Assembly (NCBI GenBank): GCA_019058315.1
Contig: JAHPZH010000002.1
Location: 186,001 to 250,000 of the forward strand
Direction of reading: 5' to 3'
Origin: Candidatus Helarchaeota archaeon
GTDB taxonomy: Archaea; Asgardarchaeota; Lokiarchaeia; Helarchaeales; RDOG01
Length of the DNA: 64,000 bases
Made by a program: the position numbers and the translations under genes. The first letter of the stretch is position 1, and every line of letters starts with the position of its first letter. Below, one piece after another: positions 53,192-61,917 of this stretch. A model generated the notes under the pieces. The model ran no database searches, had not been told where the DNA came from, and was given only the letters and a program-made list of their open reading frames with translations.

Positions 53192-54642
53192 TTTTTATCC
53201 TCCCATACCGATTTAAACTTAGTTTTACTTACGAATAATTCCGACCCCGGTCCCATCTTTGATACTTTTTCTATAGGAATATCCAATTCTTTGGAGAGGA
53301 TCTTCACTGTTCGAGCAGTACAGAAACCTGCTTGACAACGCCCCATCCCACAACGAGTCCTAAATTTTATCCCATCCAGAGTTGTTGCACCAACTGGTCT
53401 TTTAATTGCATCTATTACCTCAGCTTCAGAAACATGCTCACATCTACAAACTATATTACCGTAATTTTGATCTTTCATTATAAATTCATGCTTCTTTTCA
53501 TTTGGAAAATTAGTAAGGCTTATGGGTCTTTCTCTACGCGGATTAAAAGATTCTTTTTCTAATAATTCTAAGCCAGAATCTCTCAAAATATCAATTACAT
53601 AATCAGCAATTCCTAAAGAAGCAGTTAATCCTGGAGATTGTATTCCTGCTACGTTTATGAACCCTTTTATTTTAGTTTCTTCAATAATAAAATCATTTGT
53701 ATCAGAAACAGCCCTTAAACCAGCAAAATTTGTGATAATTTTTCTTAAATTAATATTAGGAAGAAGTTTTAGACCCCCAGCTATAATTTCTTCTATACCT
53801 TCTGTGGTGGTTGATGTATCTGCTTTATCATCTAAATCAACTGCATTAGGTCCAAAAAACACATGTTTATGTAAAGTTGGAGCAGCTAAAATTCCTTTAC
53901 TTTTTTTTGTGGGTAAAGGAAAGAGAGGACGATTAAGTTTTAATGTTTCCTTATCAAATAGAACATATTCTCCCCTTCTTGGAGTAATTTTAAAATAATC
54001 TAATCCAACCATTTTAGAAATTTTATCCGCATATACTCCTGCTACATTAATAATATAATTAGTATGAAATTCTCCCTCCTTTGTCATTACTTTTTTACTA
54101 GATTCTTTGACTTCTATATTTTCTACTTCTGAATTAAATCTAAATTCTACACCATTCATATTTGCATTTTCAGCTAAAGCAATTGTTAAACCATATGGGG
54201 AAACTATTCCGCCAGTTGACGCATATAACACCCCATTTGCATCATCTGTTAGATTTGGTTCCATTTCTTTAATCTTCTTTTTATCTAAAATTAATTCAGT
54301 TTTTATTCCATTTTTTTCTCCTCTTATTCGTAATTCTTCTAACTGATTTATGCCCGAATCTATTGTTGAGACCACAAAGGTCCCACATCTTCTAAATTCT
54401 ACATTAAGATCTTTGCAAACTTGATCAAATAATGGGTTGCTAATTGTATTAAATTTTGCTTTAAAAGTTCCAGGTTCTGCAGCATAACCAGCATGGACTA
54501 TTCCCGAATTGCCCTTACTTGTCCCAGAACAAACATCCGACGATTTTTCTAGCACTAATGTATTTAAAGAATATTTCGAAATGTTTCTGGCTATTGTGCA
54601 ACCAATCACGCCAGCACCTATTACAATTACATCCCATTTCAA
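53188..54642 (-). CDS. Glycerol-3-phosphate dehydrogenase-like FAD oxidoreductase with BFD [2Fe-2S] domain
   Basis: The 484-residue DAO-type flavoprotein has VIVIGAGVIGCTIARN (about residues 4-19), LEKSSDVCSGTSKGNSGIVHAG and VAGIQSPGLTASLGIADYV. The BFD-type C-terminal domain has CRCEHVSEAEV and RTRCGMGRCQAGFC (about 407-450), four cysteines for [2Fe-2S]. It resembles anaerobic GlpA and oxidises glycerol 3-phosphate or a similar substrate. Glycerol kinase lies 1 kb away on the other strand. First gene of the three-gene transcript. Confidence 0.87.
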   Translation of the reverse strand: MKWDVIVIGAGVIGCTIARNISKYSLNTLVLEKSSDVCSGTSKGNSGIVHAGYAAEPGTFKAKFNTISNPLFDQVCKDLNVEFRRCGTFVVSTIDSGINQLEELRIRGEKNGIKTELILDKKKIKEMEPNLTDDANGVLYASTGGIVSPYGLTIALAENANMNGVEFRFNSEVENIEVKESSKKVMTKEGEFHTNYIINVAGVYADKISKMVGLDYFKITPRRGEYVLFDKETLKLNRPLFPLPTKKSKGILAAPTLHKHVFFGPNAVDLDDKADTSTTTEGIEEIIAGGLKLLPNINLRKIITNFAGLRAVSDTNDFIIEETKIKGFINVAGIQSPGLTASLGIADYVIDILRDSGLELLEKESFNPRRERPISLTNFPNEKKHEFIMKDQNYGNIVCRCEHVSEAEVIDAIKRPVGATTLDGIKFRTRCGMGRCQAGFCTARTVKILSKELDIPIEKVSKMGPGSELFVSKTKFKSVWEDKK

Positions 54643-54984
54643 ATTAATTACCTATTTTAAATAATATCTCATTAAATTCAAATCTAATTTAACGGTAAAA
54701 CATTATAATTATTTATTCTTCATATTAAAGGATTTGTAAATGAGATTGGATGTAAAATATATACATAATTAAAAGAAAATGTAAAACTCTGTTCTTCATT
54801 CTAGTTTTATTTTTTAAAGAAAAAATAATCCAAAATCCAATTTCTAACTTTTTTATTAAAAAATATCTTAATTTGGTAAAACTATATTCATATTACATTT
54901 TTAGATCATTTTATTTATTTGTAGAAGTATTATAATCCAAGATAAAAAAAATCATTAAAATATGGATAATTACTGGTGAATATT
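54643..54984. other. Divergent intergenic region between GlpA-like gene and selenoprotein gene
   Basis: The 342 bases are very AT-rich and contain no open frame of note. Likely TATA elements include GTAAAATATATACATAAT near 54752-54769 and TTTTATTTATTTG near 54909-54921 for the plus-strand gene. GGTGA at 54974-54978 is the ribosome-binding site of the selenoprotein. Nothing else recognised. Confidence 0.4.
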
Positions 54985-55398
54985 ATGGATTTCCAAGTAA
55001 CATCTTTAGCAGGTGAAGCTATTTCGGAAATGTCATCTGGTTTGATACAAAAGAATTTAACAGAACACCCAGTGGTTTCAATCTATTTTAAAGGTACAAC
55101 TTCTGCCATATGAGGTACAGGAGGTTCGGATACCGTTCCAGCATATCTTAAATTAACAATTGACGTTGTGTCCCAAGAAGATCTTGAAAAAGAAGAGGAA
55201 AAATTCACACGTCAAGGTGATTACCAAGAAGTTCCAATTTTTACTCAAGATTTAGCTCTGAATTACCTTGTTGATCCTACGATAATTGATGCCAAAAAAT
55301 TCTATCACTTCAGCGAATTATTCATTCCAAACGCACCGGTCTTAATCGAGAATACTTTTTGGAAAGTAGATGAAGTTAAAAAAGGCGGTGGCTGTTAG
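54985..55398 (+). CDS. Selenoprotein, HesB/IscA-like, with in-frame UGA (Sec43)
   Basis: The frame runs from ATG 54985 (GGTGA ribosome-binding site 6 bases upstream) to TAG 55396-55398, interrupted only by TGA at 55111-55113. Read through, it gives 137 residues with selenocysteine at position 43: VVSIYFKGTTSAI-Sec-GTGGSD. The N-terminal VTSLAGEAISEM helix and the IYFKG strand before the Sec resemble HesB/IscA-type proteins, in which this position is a conserved cysteine; HesB-like selenoproteins are known in archaea. The C-terminus is GGGC. A SECIS-like hairpin follows the stop at 55400-55471. A pseudogene is unlikely because the frame stays coding for 95 codons after the UGA. Family is moderately sure, Sec more so. 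Confidence 0.8.
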
Positions 55399-55399
55399 A

Positions 55400-55471
55400 A
55401 AGGTCGATGGATGAAATTTTTTTGTAAATATTAGAAAAAAATTGACACAGTTTATGCAAACTGCCGACCTT
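55400..55471 (+). promoter_or_regulatory. SECIS element in the 3' UTR, eukaryote-like core
   Basis: The base helix AAGGTCG (55400-55406) pairs with CGACCTT (55465-55471). Inside, the quartet ATGA (55411-55414) precedes a perfect 9-bp helix AATTTTTTT (55415-55423) / AAAAAAATT (55435-55443). Its 11-base apical loop (55424-55434) contains AAA, and GA follows at 55444-55445. ATGA...GA framing a helix with an A-rich loop is the kink-turn core of eukaryotic SECIS. A side hairpin CAGTTT-ATGC-AAACTG lies at 55448-55463. Archaeal SECIS normally have a different GAA/A core. Confidence 0.75.
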
Positions 55472-55629
55472 AACTTACTTTTCTTTTAATTAAAATTTTA
55501 TTTCTAAATTTTATTAACTATTATACCCAACTTAGTAAAAAAGCAAAATAATAGAATATTTGAATTTTATTTTGTGAAATACTAATTTGAAAATCTAATT
55601 TTAATTTATAATTTAAGGAATAAACAAAA

Positions 55630-57168
55630 ATGGCTCAAGATCTCGTATGTGTTATTGATGCTGGAACAACTGGTTTAAGAACAATGATTTTTGATAGTAA
55701 TGGAAACGAAATTGATAGAGCTTATCAAGAATACAAAAGTTATTTTCCAAAACCTGCTTGGGTAGAACAAGATGCAAATGATTGGTGGCAAGCGGTTTGT
55801 AACACATCAAATAAGGTGCTAAAAAAAATCAATACCTCTGATATTGTTGGAATAAGCGTTACAAACCAAAGAGAGACAATTGTTCCAGTAGATGAAGCCG
55901 GAAATCCTTTAAGAAAAGCTTTGGTTTGGCAAGATCGTCGAACTATACCTGAGTGTAATATTATTCGAGAAGTTATAGGGGAAGATGAAATATATAGGAT
56001 TACTGGATTAACAATAGACCCATATTTTTCATCATCCAAGATTATTCATATAAAAAATCAACAACCAGATATCTTTTCAAAGACCTCCAAATTCCTTCTT
56101 GTCCATGATTATATTGAAATGAAATTAAGCGGAAAATTTGTGACTGATTGGTCAAATGCCTCTAGGACTATGTTATTTGATATTGAAAAGCACGAATGGA
56201 GCAAAAAAATTTGTGATAAATTAGAGATACCTATTGAAAAGATGCCCCAAACGTATCCTTCTGGGGAGATCATTGGCGAAATCACAAAAATCGCTGCTAA
56301 ACAAACGGGATTCATAGAAGGAACTCCAATAATAAGCGGTGGGGGAGATCAACAATTAGGTGCATTAGGTTTAGGTGTTATTAAATCTGGACAAATATCT
56401 TGTACAACTGGAACAGGGACGTTTATATTAGCCTTTTTAAATCAACCACTACGTGATCCTCAAAAAAGAGTTCTTTGTAGCTGTCATGCAGTCCCTAATA
56501 CATGGGTTATGGAAGCCAGCATATTCACTACTGGTTCGGTTTATAGATGGTTTCGTGATCAATTCAGTCAATATGAAAAAGACCTTGCTAAACGACAAAA
56601 TAAAGATCCTTATGAACTTCTAAATGAAGAAGCTATAAAGTCTCCCGTAGGTTCTAATGGAATCATTTTAATACCTCATTTTGCAGGAGCTGGGGCACCA
56701 TATTGGAATCCTTATAGCCGTGGTATTATTGCAGGGCTTGCCCTTGGACATACTAGAAATGATCTAATAAGAGCCATTATGGAAAGTATATGCTTTGAAA
56801 TTAGAAAAAATATTGATGTTATGAGACAATTAAATATTCAGGTAAATGAGATCCGGTTAACTGGAGGAATGACTAGGAGCAATACATTTAATGAAATACA
56901 AGCCGATGTTTACGGGATTCCTGTATTACATAGCAAGACTGAAGAAGCAACTGCACTAGGAGCCGCGATGTTAATTTTAAAGGGGACTAAAATTTATAAG
57001 AACTATGACGAAATCGCAAAAAAAGTAGTTAAAATTAGCGCAACCAAAAAACCTAATAATATAAATCATAAAAAATATTCAAAAATCTTCGAAATATCGA
57101 AAAAAATTTATGAAATATTCCAAACCAATAATTTATACAAGGATTTTTATGATATGGGGGATTATTAA
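55630..57168 (+). CDS. glpK: Glycerol kinase
   Basis: The 512-residue FGGY kinase has the phosphate motif VIDAGTTGLRTMIFD (residues about 8-22), TNQRETIVPVDEAGNPLRKALVWQDRR (about 82-108), SGGGDQQLGALG (about 236-247), TTGTGTFILA and GLALGHTRNDLIRAIMESICFE, with LTGGMTRSNTFNEIQADVYG near 415-434. These match glycerol kinase better than xylulokinase. It phosphorylates glycerol, whose product would feed the GlpA-like oxidase and tpiA. ATG 55630 has AAGGAA upstream. Confidence 0.92.
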   Translation: MAQDLVCVIDAGTTGLRTMIFDSNGNEIDRAYQEYKSYFPKPAWVEQDANDWWQAVCNTSNKVLKKINTSDIVGISVTNQRETIVPVDEAGNPLRKALVWQDRRTIPECNIIREVIGEDEIYRITGLTIDPYFSSSKIIHIKNQQPDIFSKTSKFLLVHDYIEMKLSGKFVTDWSNASRTMLFDIEKHEWSKKICDKLEIPIEKMPQTYPSGEIIGEITKIAAKQTGFIEGTPIISGGGDQQLGALGLGVIKSGQISCTTGTGTFILAFLNQPLRDPQKRVLCSCHAVPNTWVMEASIFTTGSVYRWFRDQFSQYEKDLAKRQNKDPYELLNEEAIKSPVGSNGIILIPHFAGAGAPYWNPYSRGIIAGLALGHTRNDLIRAIMESICFEIRKNIDVMRQLNIQVNEIRLTGGMTRSNTFNEIQADVYGIPVLHSKTEEATALGAAMLILKGTKIYKNYDEIAKKVVKISATKKPNNINHKKYSKIFEISKKIYEIFQTNNLYKDFYDMGDY

Positions 57169-57198
57169 TATAATCAAAAAAAAGAATGTGTGATATGA

Positions 57199-58149
57199 TT
57201 GAGCCAAAAATGGTTTAAGATTCTGTTTTTAGGTCTTGATAATGCCGGGAAGACTTCATTTCTACTTTCATTGGAGAATAAATATAGTCATTTACATTCT
57301 TTAAGACCAACTAAAGGACTTTATAAGTACGAATATAAAATACTCGGTTTTGAAATCAATCTCCTCGATTTTGGAGGACAAAAGATATATAGAGAGGAGT
57401 TTTTTAAAAAACCAGAAAATTATATTGGAACTGACTTACTATTCTTCGTTATTGACATTCAAGATAGAAGAAGATTTGCAGAAAATGGGGAATTTTTTGA
57501 AAAATTACTTGATGAATTTGAAACTAATGATGTTAAACCTAATATAATTATCTGTTTTCATAAGCTTGATCCCGACCTTATGACAGATCCCGAATCTTAT
57601 ATTCATGATAATATTCAAATCGCAGAAAGATTATTTAAATCTAAAAGTAACGGACGGGAATTGGAATTTTTTCAAACAACTATTTACGATTATTCAAGTT
57701 TGGCTCGAGCTTTTTCTTCAGGGTTATTGAAAATCATTAAAGATTTTAAAAAAGTAACCGAAACTATCTTTGCTGATTTTATGAACAAAACTAATGCAAA
57801 TGGTGTCTGTCTTCTTAGTGAAAATGCTCTTATTTTATCAGATCTCTATGATAAAAAGTCTGAAGCCCAAGAAATTATCGAAATTATTGGTACAAATATG
57901 GCCCAAATGTCTCAAAAACTAATAGAATATAATCATGGGATACCAGAATCTATTGAAATAAAAATGAAAGGGTGGTCTTTTTTTAGAACTTTTGAACTCG
58001 AGGATAAGGACGTAAAAGAGGGGGGTATGAAGAGATTTTACCTAATAATTTATTCAGAGAATCCTAAAAATTTTGATAAAATAAATGAATTATTAACTAA
58101 TTTTACTCTAACAGTTGCAAATACTTTGAAAAATTTTCTAAAGGAGTAA
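57199..58149 (+). CDS. Arf/Arl-like small GTPase with C-terminal extra domain
   Basis: The 316-residue protein has a small GTPase at the N-terminus: G1 GLDNAGKT (residues 12-19), a PTKG switch-I (about 37-40), G3 DFGGQ (about 56-60), and G4 written HKLD (about 120-123) where N/T-KxD is usual. The spacing fits the Arf/Arl/Sar branch. From about residue 190 a second domain follows (FADFMNKTNANGVCLLSENALILS, then EIIGTNMAQMSQKLIEY) with roadblock/longin-like strand order. GTPase fused to such a domain is an Asgard hallmark. TTG start, no myristoylation glycine. The DUF166 gene starts 4 bases later. Confidence 0.82.
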   Translation: MSQKWFKILFLGLDNAGKTSFLLSLENKYSHLHSLRPTKGLYKYEYKILGFEINLLDFGGQKIYREEFFKKPENYIGTDLLFFVIDIQDRRRFAENGEFFEKLLDEFETNDVKPNIIICFHKLDPDLMTDPESYIHDNIQIAERLFKSKSNGRELEFFQTTIYDYSSLARAFSSGLLKIIKDFKKVTETIFADFMNKTNANGVCLLSENALILSDLYDKKSEAQEIIEIIGTNMAQMSQKLIEYNHGIPESIEIKMKGWSFFRTFELEDKDVKEGGMKRFYLIIYSENPKNFDKINELLTNFTLTVANTLKNFLKE

Positions 58150-58152
58150 AAA

Positions 58153-58866
58153 TTGGATTTTCCTAAAATTCGAATTCTTTTATTTCAACGTGGAATGTAT
58201 GGAGAAAGGGTAGAAGAAACAATTAATAAATATGGGAAAAAATTACAAATATCCAAAATTTTTAAAATACCTAAAGAGCTACCAGATATTATTGAGGAAC
58301 CAGAAACCTATATTCCTGATGAAATATTCAAAAATATTGATTTAATTATTTCTTATTCTCTACATGCAGATTTATCACAATATATAGTAGAAAAAGCAAA
58401 AAATAACGGTATTAAAGTAGTGATTATGCCTGGAGAAGACCCATCCTTTAGTCAATTGGGGGCTAGAAGACAACTTTTTGAAATTGCAGGAGACGAAGTT
58501 AATATTTTTGGTCCTGAAGTTACATGTGCTTTAAAACCAGTACAAGATAATGAAATTATTTCACTATTTTGTTCTGAATTAGGACAACCAGAATTTAAAA
58601 TAGAAACTAAAGACGGAAAAATTAGTAAAGTTGAAGTAATTCGGGGGGCTCCATGTGGTGCAACGTGGTATGTTGCAAAGGAGATTATAGGAGAATCGAT
58701 CAAAGAAGCTCCTAGAAAAGCAGCATTACTTACACAATATTATTGCCGAGCGTCAAGAGGATATGATATTATCGGAGGGGAGGGAAAAATTCATAAAGCT
58801 GGAAAAATTACTATGAAAGCATTTGAGAAAGCAATTGAAGAAACATTGAATAATAAAAAAGATTAA
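58153..58866 (+). CDS. DUF166 family protein
   Basis: The 237-residue archaeal protein has IRILLFQRGMYGERVEETI at the N-terminus, GEDPSFSQLGARRQLFEIAG (about residues 96-115), EVIRGAPCGATWYVAKEIIG (about 156-175) and LTQYYCRASRGYD with two conserved cysteines. DUF166 (COG1810) is uncharacterised. It starts with TTG 58153, 4 bases after the Arf-like GTPase, and is followed 4 bases later by the cupin gene, so the three form a tight operon. Confidence 0.82.
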   Translation: MDFPKIRILLFQRGMYGERVEETINKYGKKLQISKIFKIPKELPDIIEEPETYIPDEIFKNIDLIISYSLHADLSQYIVEKAKNNGIKVVIMPGEDPSFSQLGARRQLFEIAGDEVNIFGPEVTCALKPVQDNEIISLFCSELGQPEFKIETKDGKISKVEVIRGAPCGATWYVAKEIIGESIKEAPRKAALLTQYYCRASRGYDIIGGEGKIHKAGKITMKAFEKAIEETLNNKKD

Positions 58867-58869
58867 TAC

Positions 58870-59211
58870 GTGTTTAATATGACTGATATGAAAATAATTA
58901 ATTTTAATGATGTTAAACCAGTTGAAATGGTACCTGGAATATTTCGGCATACTCTGGTTTTTACAAATGATGTAATGATGGTGTATTTTGATTTGAGAAA
59001 GGATGCAGAGCTCCCAATGCACTCCCATCCGCATACTCAAATGGGTTATATAGTCAAAGGAAAGCTCGAATTTCAAATCTATAACAAGAAATATATTTTA
59101 AAATCAGGGGATAGTTATTTAGCTCCATCAAATATAGAACATGGCGCAAAAGTTATTGAAGATTGTATAGTAATTGATATATTCAATCCTGCAAGAGATG
59201 ATTATAAATAG
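58870..59211 (+). CDS. Single-domain cupin protein
   Basis: The 113-residue cupin has motif 1 MHSHPHTQMGYIVKGKLEF (about residues 51-69) and motif 2 GDSYLAPSNIEHGAKV (about 81-96), with histidines suited to bind a divalent metal. Small cupins have varied roles (isomerase, dioxygenase, sensor), and none is indicated here. GTG 58870 or ATG 58879 may start the protein. It lies directly after DUF166 in the GTPase operon. Confidence 0.88.
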   Translation: MFNMTDMKIINFNDVKPVEMVPGIFRHTLVFTNDVMMVYFDLRKDAELPMHSHPHTQMGYIVKGKLEFQIYNKKYILKSGDSYLAPSNIEHGAKVIEDCIVIDIFNPARDDYK

Positions 59212-59280
59212 CTAATGGGTGCAAATATAAATGAATTATCAAGCACAGAAGCTAATTTTTCCGATTCTTAAAGATGAAAA

Positions 59281-59290
59281 TTTATATATA
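59281..59290 (+). promoter_or_regulatory. TATA box before the 59327 gene
   Basis: TTTATATATA lies 36-46 bases before ATG 59327, placing transcription start about 12-16 bases before the ATG, so the mRNA would have a very short leader. Clear by composition. Confidence 0.5.
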
Positions 59291-59326
59291 CTACAGTTTT
59301 TATTCATACTAAAGAGCTGAAAAAAA

Positions 59327-59512
59327 ATGTGGACTAAAGTCAAAGATAGTCTCAAAGGAACTTTTTCACTATACCAATTTATGGAGCTATTAGGTTTAGA
59401 TAGAAGAGAATTTAAAGATAAGAGAGACGCAAGAAATATATTAAATCAACTTTATAAATCAAAAAAAATTTATAGAATATCAAATAATGTTTATAAAAAG
59501 AGGGAAGATTGA
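59327..59512 (+). CDS. Small winged-helix-like protein, 61 residues
   Basis: The short basic protein has helix-turn-helix-like spacing: FSLYQFMELLGLDRREFKDK, then RNILNQLYKSKKIYRISNNVYKKR, where the final pair of strands resembles a wing. It is too short for a definite family call. Its own TATA box (59281-59290) and the short leader support it as a gene. It precedes tmcA by about 70 bases. Confidence 0.6.
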   Translation: MWTKVKDSLKGTFSLYQFMELLGLDRREFKDKRDARNILNQLYKSKKIYRISNNVYKKRED

Positions 59513-59584
59513 ATAAAACCCTACCTCGAAATATCTTAAGAACCGTCAATTAATAAAATTATAATAAGGGGATTAATTTCTTTT

Positions 59585-61909
59585 ATGGAAGATAATATAT
59601 TTTTTGAAGATTGTTTCCAAAAATTTGAAGAAGAAGTACAAGAGGCTATTCAAAAGAACCATCGGCGGATGTTTATTTTACCTGAAGGAAATATTTATGA
59701 TATAATCCCGAATTTTTTTACACTTTATATCATATTACGACCTGCGTTATCTCTTAAAGTCCTATTTGCCTCATCTCAGAATATTTCAACTTTTGAAAAT
59801 ATTCGCTTAAATCTAGATCCCACAATTTTTCAAGTAACTGATATTAAATTTTCTCAATTAAATGAAATATTGGGACAGACTTTTGACATTTTGGTCTTGG
59901 ATTTAACGAATCAATTGAAACCAAATGATTTGGGAATATTAATTGAGACTGTAAGAGGTGGAGGTATAATTTTTGTTCTAACACCGAATTTCGAAGCTTG
60001 GATAAAAAATATTACAATTTTCCACAAAACTTTAATAACCCCCCCATTCTCCATTGATGATATTAACTTTCGTTTTACTCCATTCTTTATCGATAGCTTG
60101 AAAAAATATAAAGGAATTATTATTTTCGACTCTTTAAATCATAAGATTCTAGAAGGCTCATACAGTAGCCAAAATCCCCATCCAAAAACAAAAGTAATCC
60201 AAAAAACTGCTCCGTTTAAAAAATTATTTTATGATCTAGTGGCAACAGATGATCAACGTTCGTTTCTAAATTCCTTAGAATTTATTCTTCAAAAAGATAG
60301 GAAAAAAAGGGTTCTTATCTTAACATCCGATAGAGGAAGGGGAAAATCTGCAATTCTAGGTATCGGAGCTGTCGCAATTTCTCATATATTAGTTGAAAAA
60401 TTAAATTTCTCTCATGTAAAAATTCTTATAACTGCTCCTAATGTAGAAAATGTGGAGATTTTTTTTCAATTTGCGGAAAAAGCCCTCAAGAACTTAAATT
60501 ATAAAATTAACATTAGAAAAAAATCCATCATTACCGATACAATCACGATTCAATACAAAGATCTATTGGAAGTTGTCAATCAAAAGTCATATTTGACCAT
60601 TATAGATGAGTGTGCAAGTATTCCCATACCCATTTTATTCGAGATCTTGGAATCTTCTCGTAATATAATCTTTTCATCCACTCTTCATGGTTATGAAGGG
60701 GCTGGAAGAGGATTTTCCTTATTATTTAGAAAAGAAATTAACCAAAAGAAAGATTTAAAAATAAGCCAAGTTGGATTGAATGTTCCTATTCGTTATTCTT
60801 TAAATGATCCAATTGAACAGTGGTTATTTGACACTCTTTTTTTGAATGCCCAACCTGCTAACCTAAATAGCGAAGATATAGCAGATGTTACTAATTCAAA
60901 TATCATAGTTAAAAAAATCGACTTGGATAAATGCTTTTTAGGTGAAGAACAAGATTTTTTTTCGGATTTTGCGGGAATCTTCGTTTTTGCCCATTATCGA
61001 AATCAACCAGATGATATTGTTATTCTTTCAGATTCGCCTCATCACGAAGCTTGGGCTATTTTGACGAAAAATCAAAAACATATTGTTAATGTTGTCCAGA
61101 TCGCAAAAGAAGGTAATCTATCAGATTCAATTATTCAAGAAATGTTGAAGGGAAACCAAACTCCGGGAAATATTTTACCATGGATCTGTATTACACACTA
61201 TCGGATAGGAGATTTTGCAAAATTAAAAGGAGTAAGAATTGTTAGGATTGCTACTCATCCAGATTTATTCCAAAAAGGTTTAGGTTCAGAAATGTTAACA
61301 CAAATTGAAAAAAATTATAAAGATCTAGAATATGATTGGGTCGGAACCAGTTTTGGGTTAACTCCTGAGTTACTTAGATTTTGGGAGACAAATGGTTATA
61401 AATCAATACATTTATCTTCTAGAATGACTCCTTCAACAGGAGAGTATTCTATAGTTATGATAAAACCGCTTTCAGCTGAATCAGAAAAAATTGTTAATTT
61501 ATTATGTCAAGAATTTAAATTTAAAATTTTCGAATGGTTTCGTACGATATACTATAATCTCCCTCCTAATTTAGCGTTCAATCTTTTGGAATCAACCCAA
61601 AAATTTGAGGATCCAGTTATTTTTGAAATAACTCTTACTGAAAATCAAAAAGCTCGATTAGATGCTTATTTTGGTGGGATTTTAGATTATTCCAATACTT
61701 CAGATGTTATTAACCAAGTCCTTAAATATTATTTTCTCAATTTCGAGAGAGATAAAGTCAAATTATCTCCAAAACAAAAAGAATTAATAATTATGCGTTG
61801 TCTTCAAGCTCGATCATGGCAACAAACTCTAAATTACACCAAATTAAATTATAAAGTTGGCCATGGTCTTCTTAGAAAAGCTATTCGTAAAATTTATAAA
61901 GTTATTTAA
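59585..61909 (+). CDS. tmcA: tRNA(Met)/rRNA cytidine acetyltransferase TmcA (NAT10 family)
   Basis: The 774-residue protein has an N-terminal DUF1726-type region, a RecA-like helicase domain with Walker A TSDRGRGKSAILG (about residues 246-258) and IIDECASIP (about 338-346), and FSSTLHGYEGAGRGF (about 360-374). A GNAT domain carries VRIATHPDLFQKGLGSEML (about 553-571), followed by a C-terminal RNA-binding region. It makes N4-acetylcytidine using ATP and acetyl-CoA. Archaeal members modify rRNA and tRNA widely. ATG 59585. The neighbour downstream is convergent. Confidence 0.93.
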   Translation: MEDNIFFEDCFQKFEEEVQEAIQKNHRRMFILPEGNIYDIIPNFFTLYIILRPALSLKVLFASSQNISTFENIRLNLDPTIFQVTDIKFSQLNEILGQTFDILVLDLTNQLKPNDLGILIETVRGGGIIFVLTPNFEAWIKNITIFHKTLITPPFSIDDINFRFTPFFIDSLKKYKGIIIFDSLNHKILEGSYSSQNPHPKTKVIQKTAPFKKLFYDLVATDDQRSFLNSLEFILQKDRKKRVLILTSDRGRGKSAILGIGAVAISHILVEKLNFSHVKILITAPNVENVEIFFQFAEKALKNLNYKINIRKKSIITDTITIQYKDLLEVVNQKSYLTIIDECASIPIPILFEILESSRNIIFSSTLHGYEGAGRGFSLLFRKEINQKKDLKISQVGLNVPIRYSLNDPIEQWLFDTLFLNAQPANLNSEDIADVTNSNIIVKKIDLDKCFLGEEQDFFSDFAGIFVFAHYRNQPDDIVILSDSPHHEAWAILTKNQKHIVNVVQIAKEGNLSDSIIQEMLKGNQTPGNILPWICITHYRIGDFAKLKGVRIVRIATHPDLFQKGLGSEMLTQIEKNYKDLEYDWVGTSFGLTPELLRFWETNGYKSIHLSSRMTPSTGEYSIVMIKPLSAESEKIVNLLCQEFKFKIFEWFRTIYYNLPPNLAFNLLESTQKFEDPVIFEITLTENQKARLDAYFGGILDYSNTSDVINQVLKYYFLNFERDKVKLSPKQKELIIMRCLQARSWQQTLNYTKLNYKVGHGLLRKAIRKIYKVI

Positions 61910-61917
61910 TGATTTCC

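Noticed and set aside
55168..55398. A separate 76-residue protein starting downstream of the TGA
   Set aside because: The frame continues upstream through a single TGA to ATG 54985 with a ribosome-binding site, and a SECIS-like hairpin follows. It is the C-terminal part of the selenoprotein.
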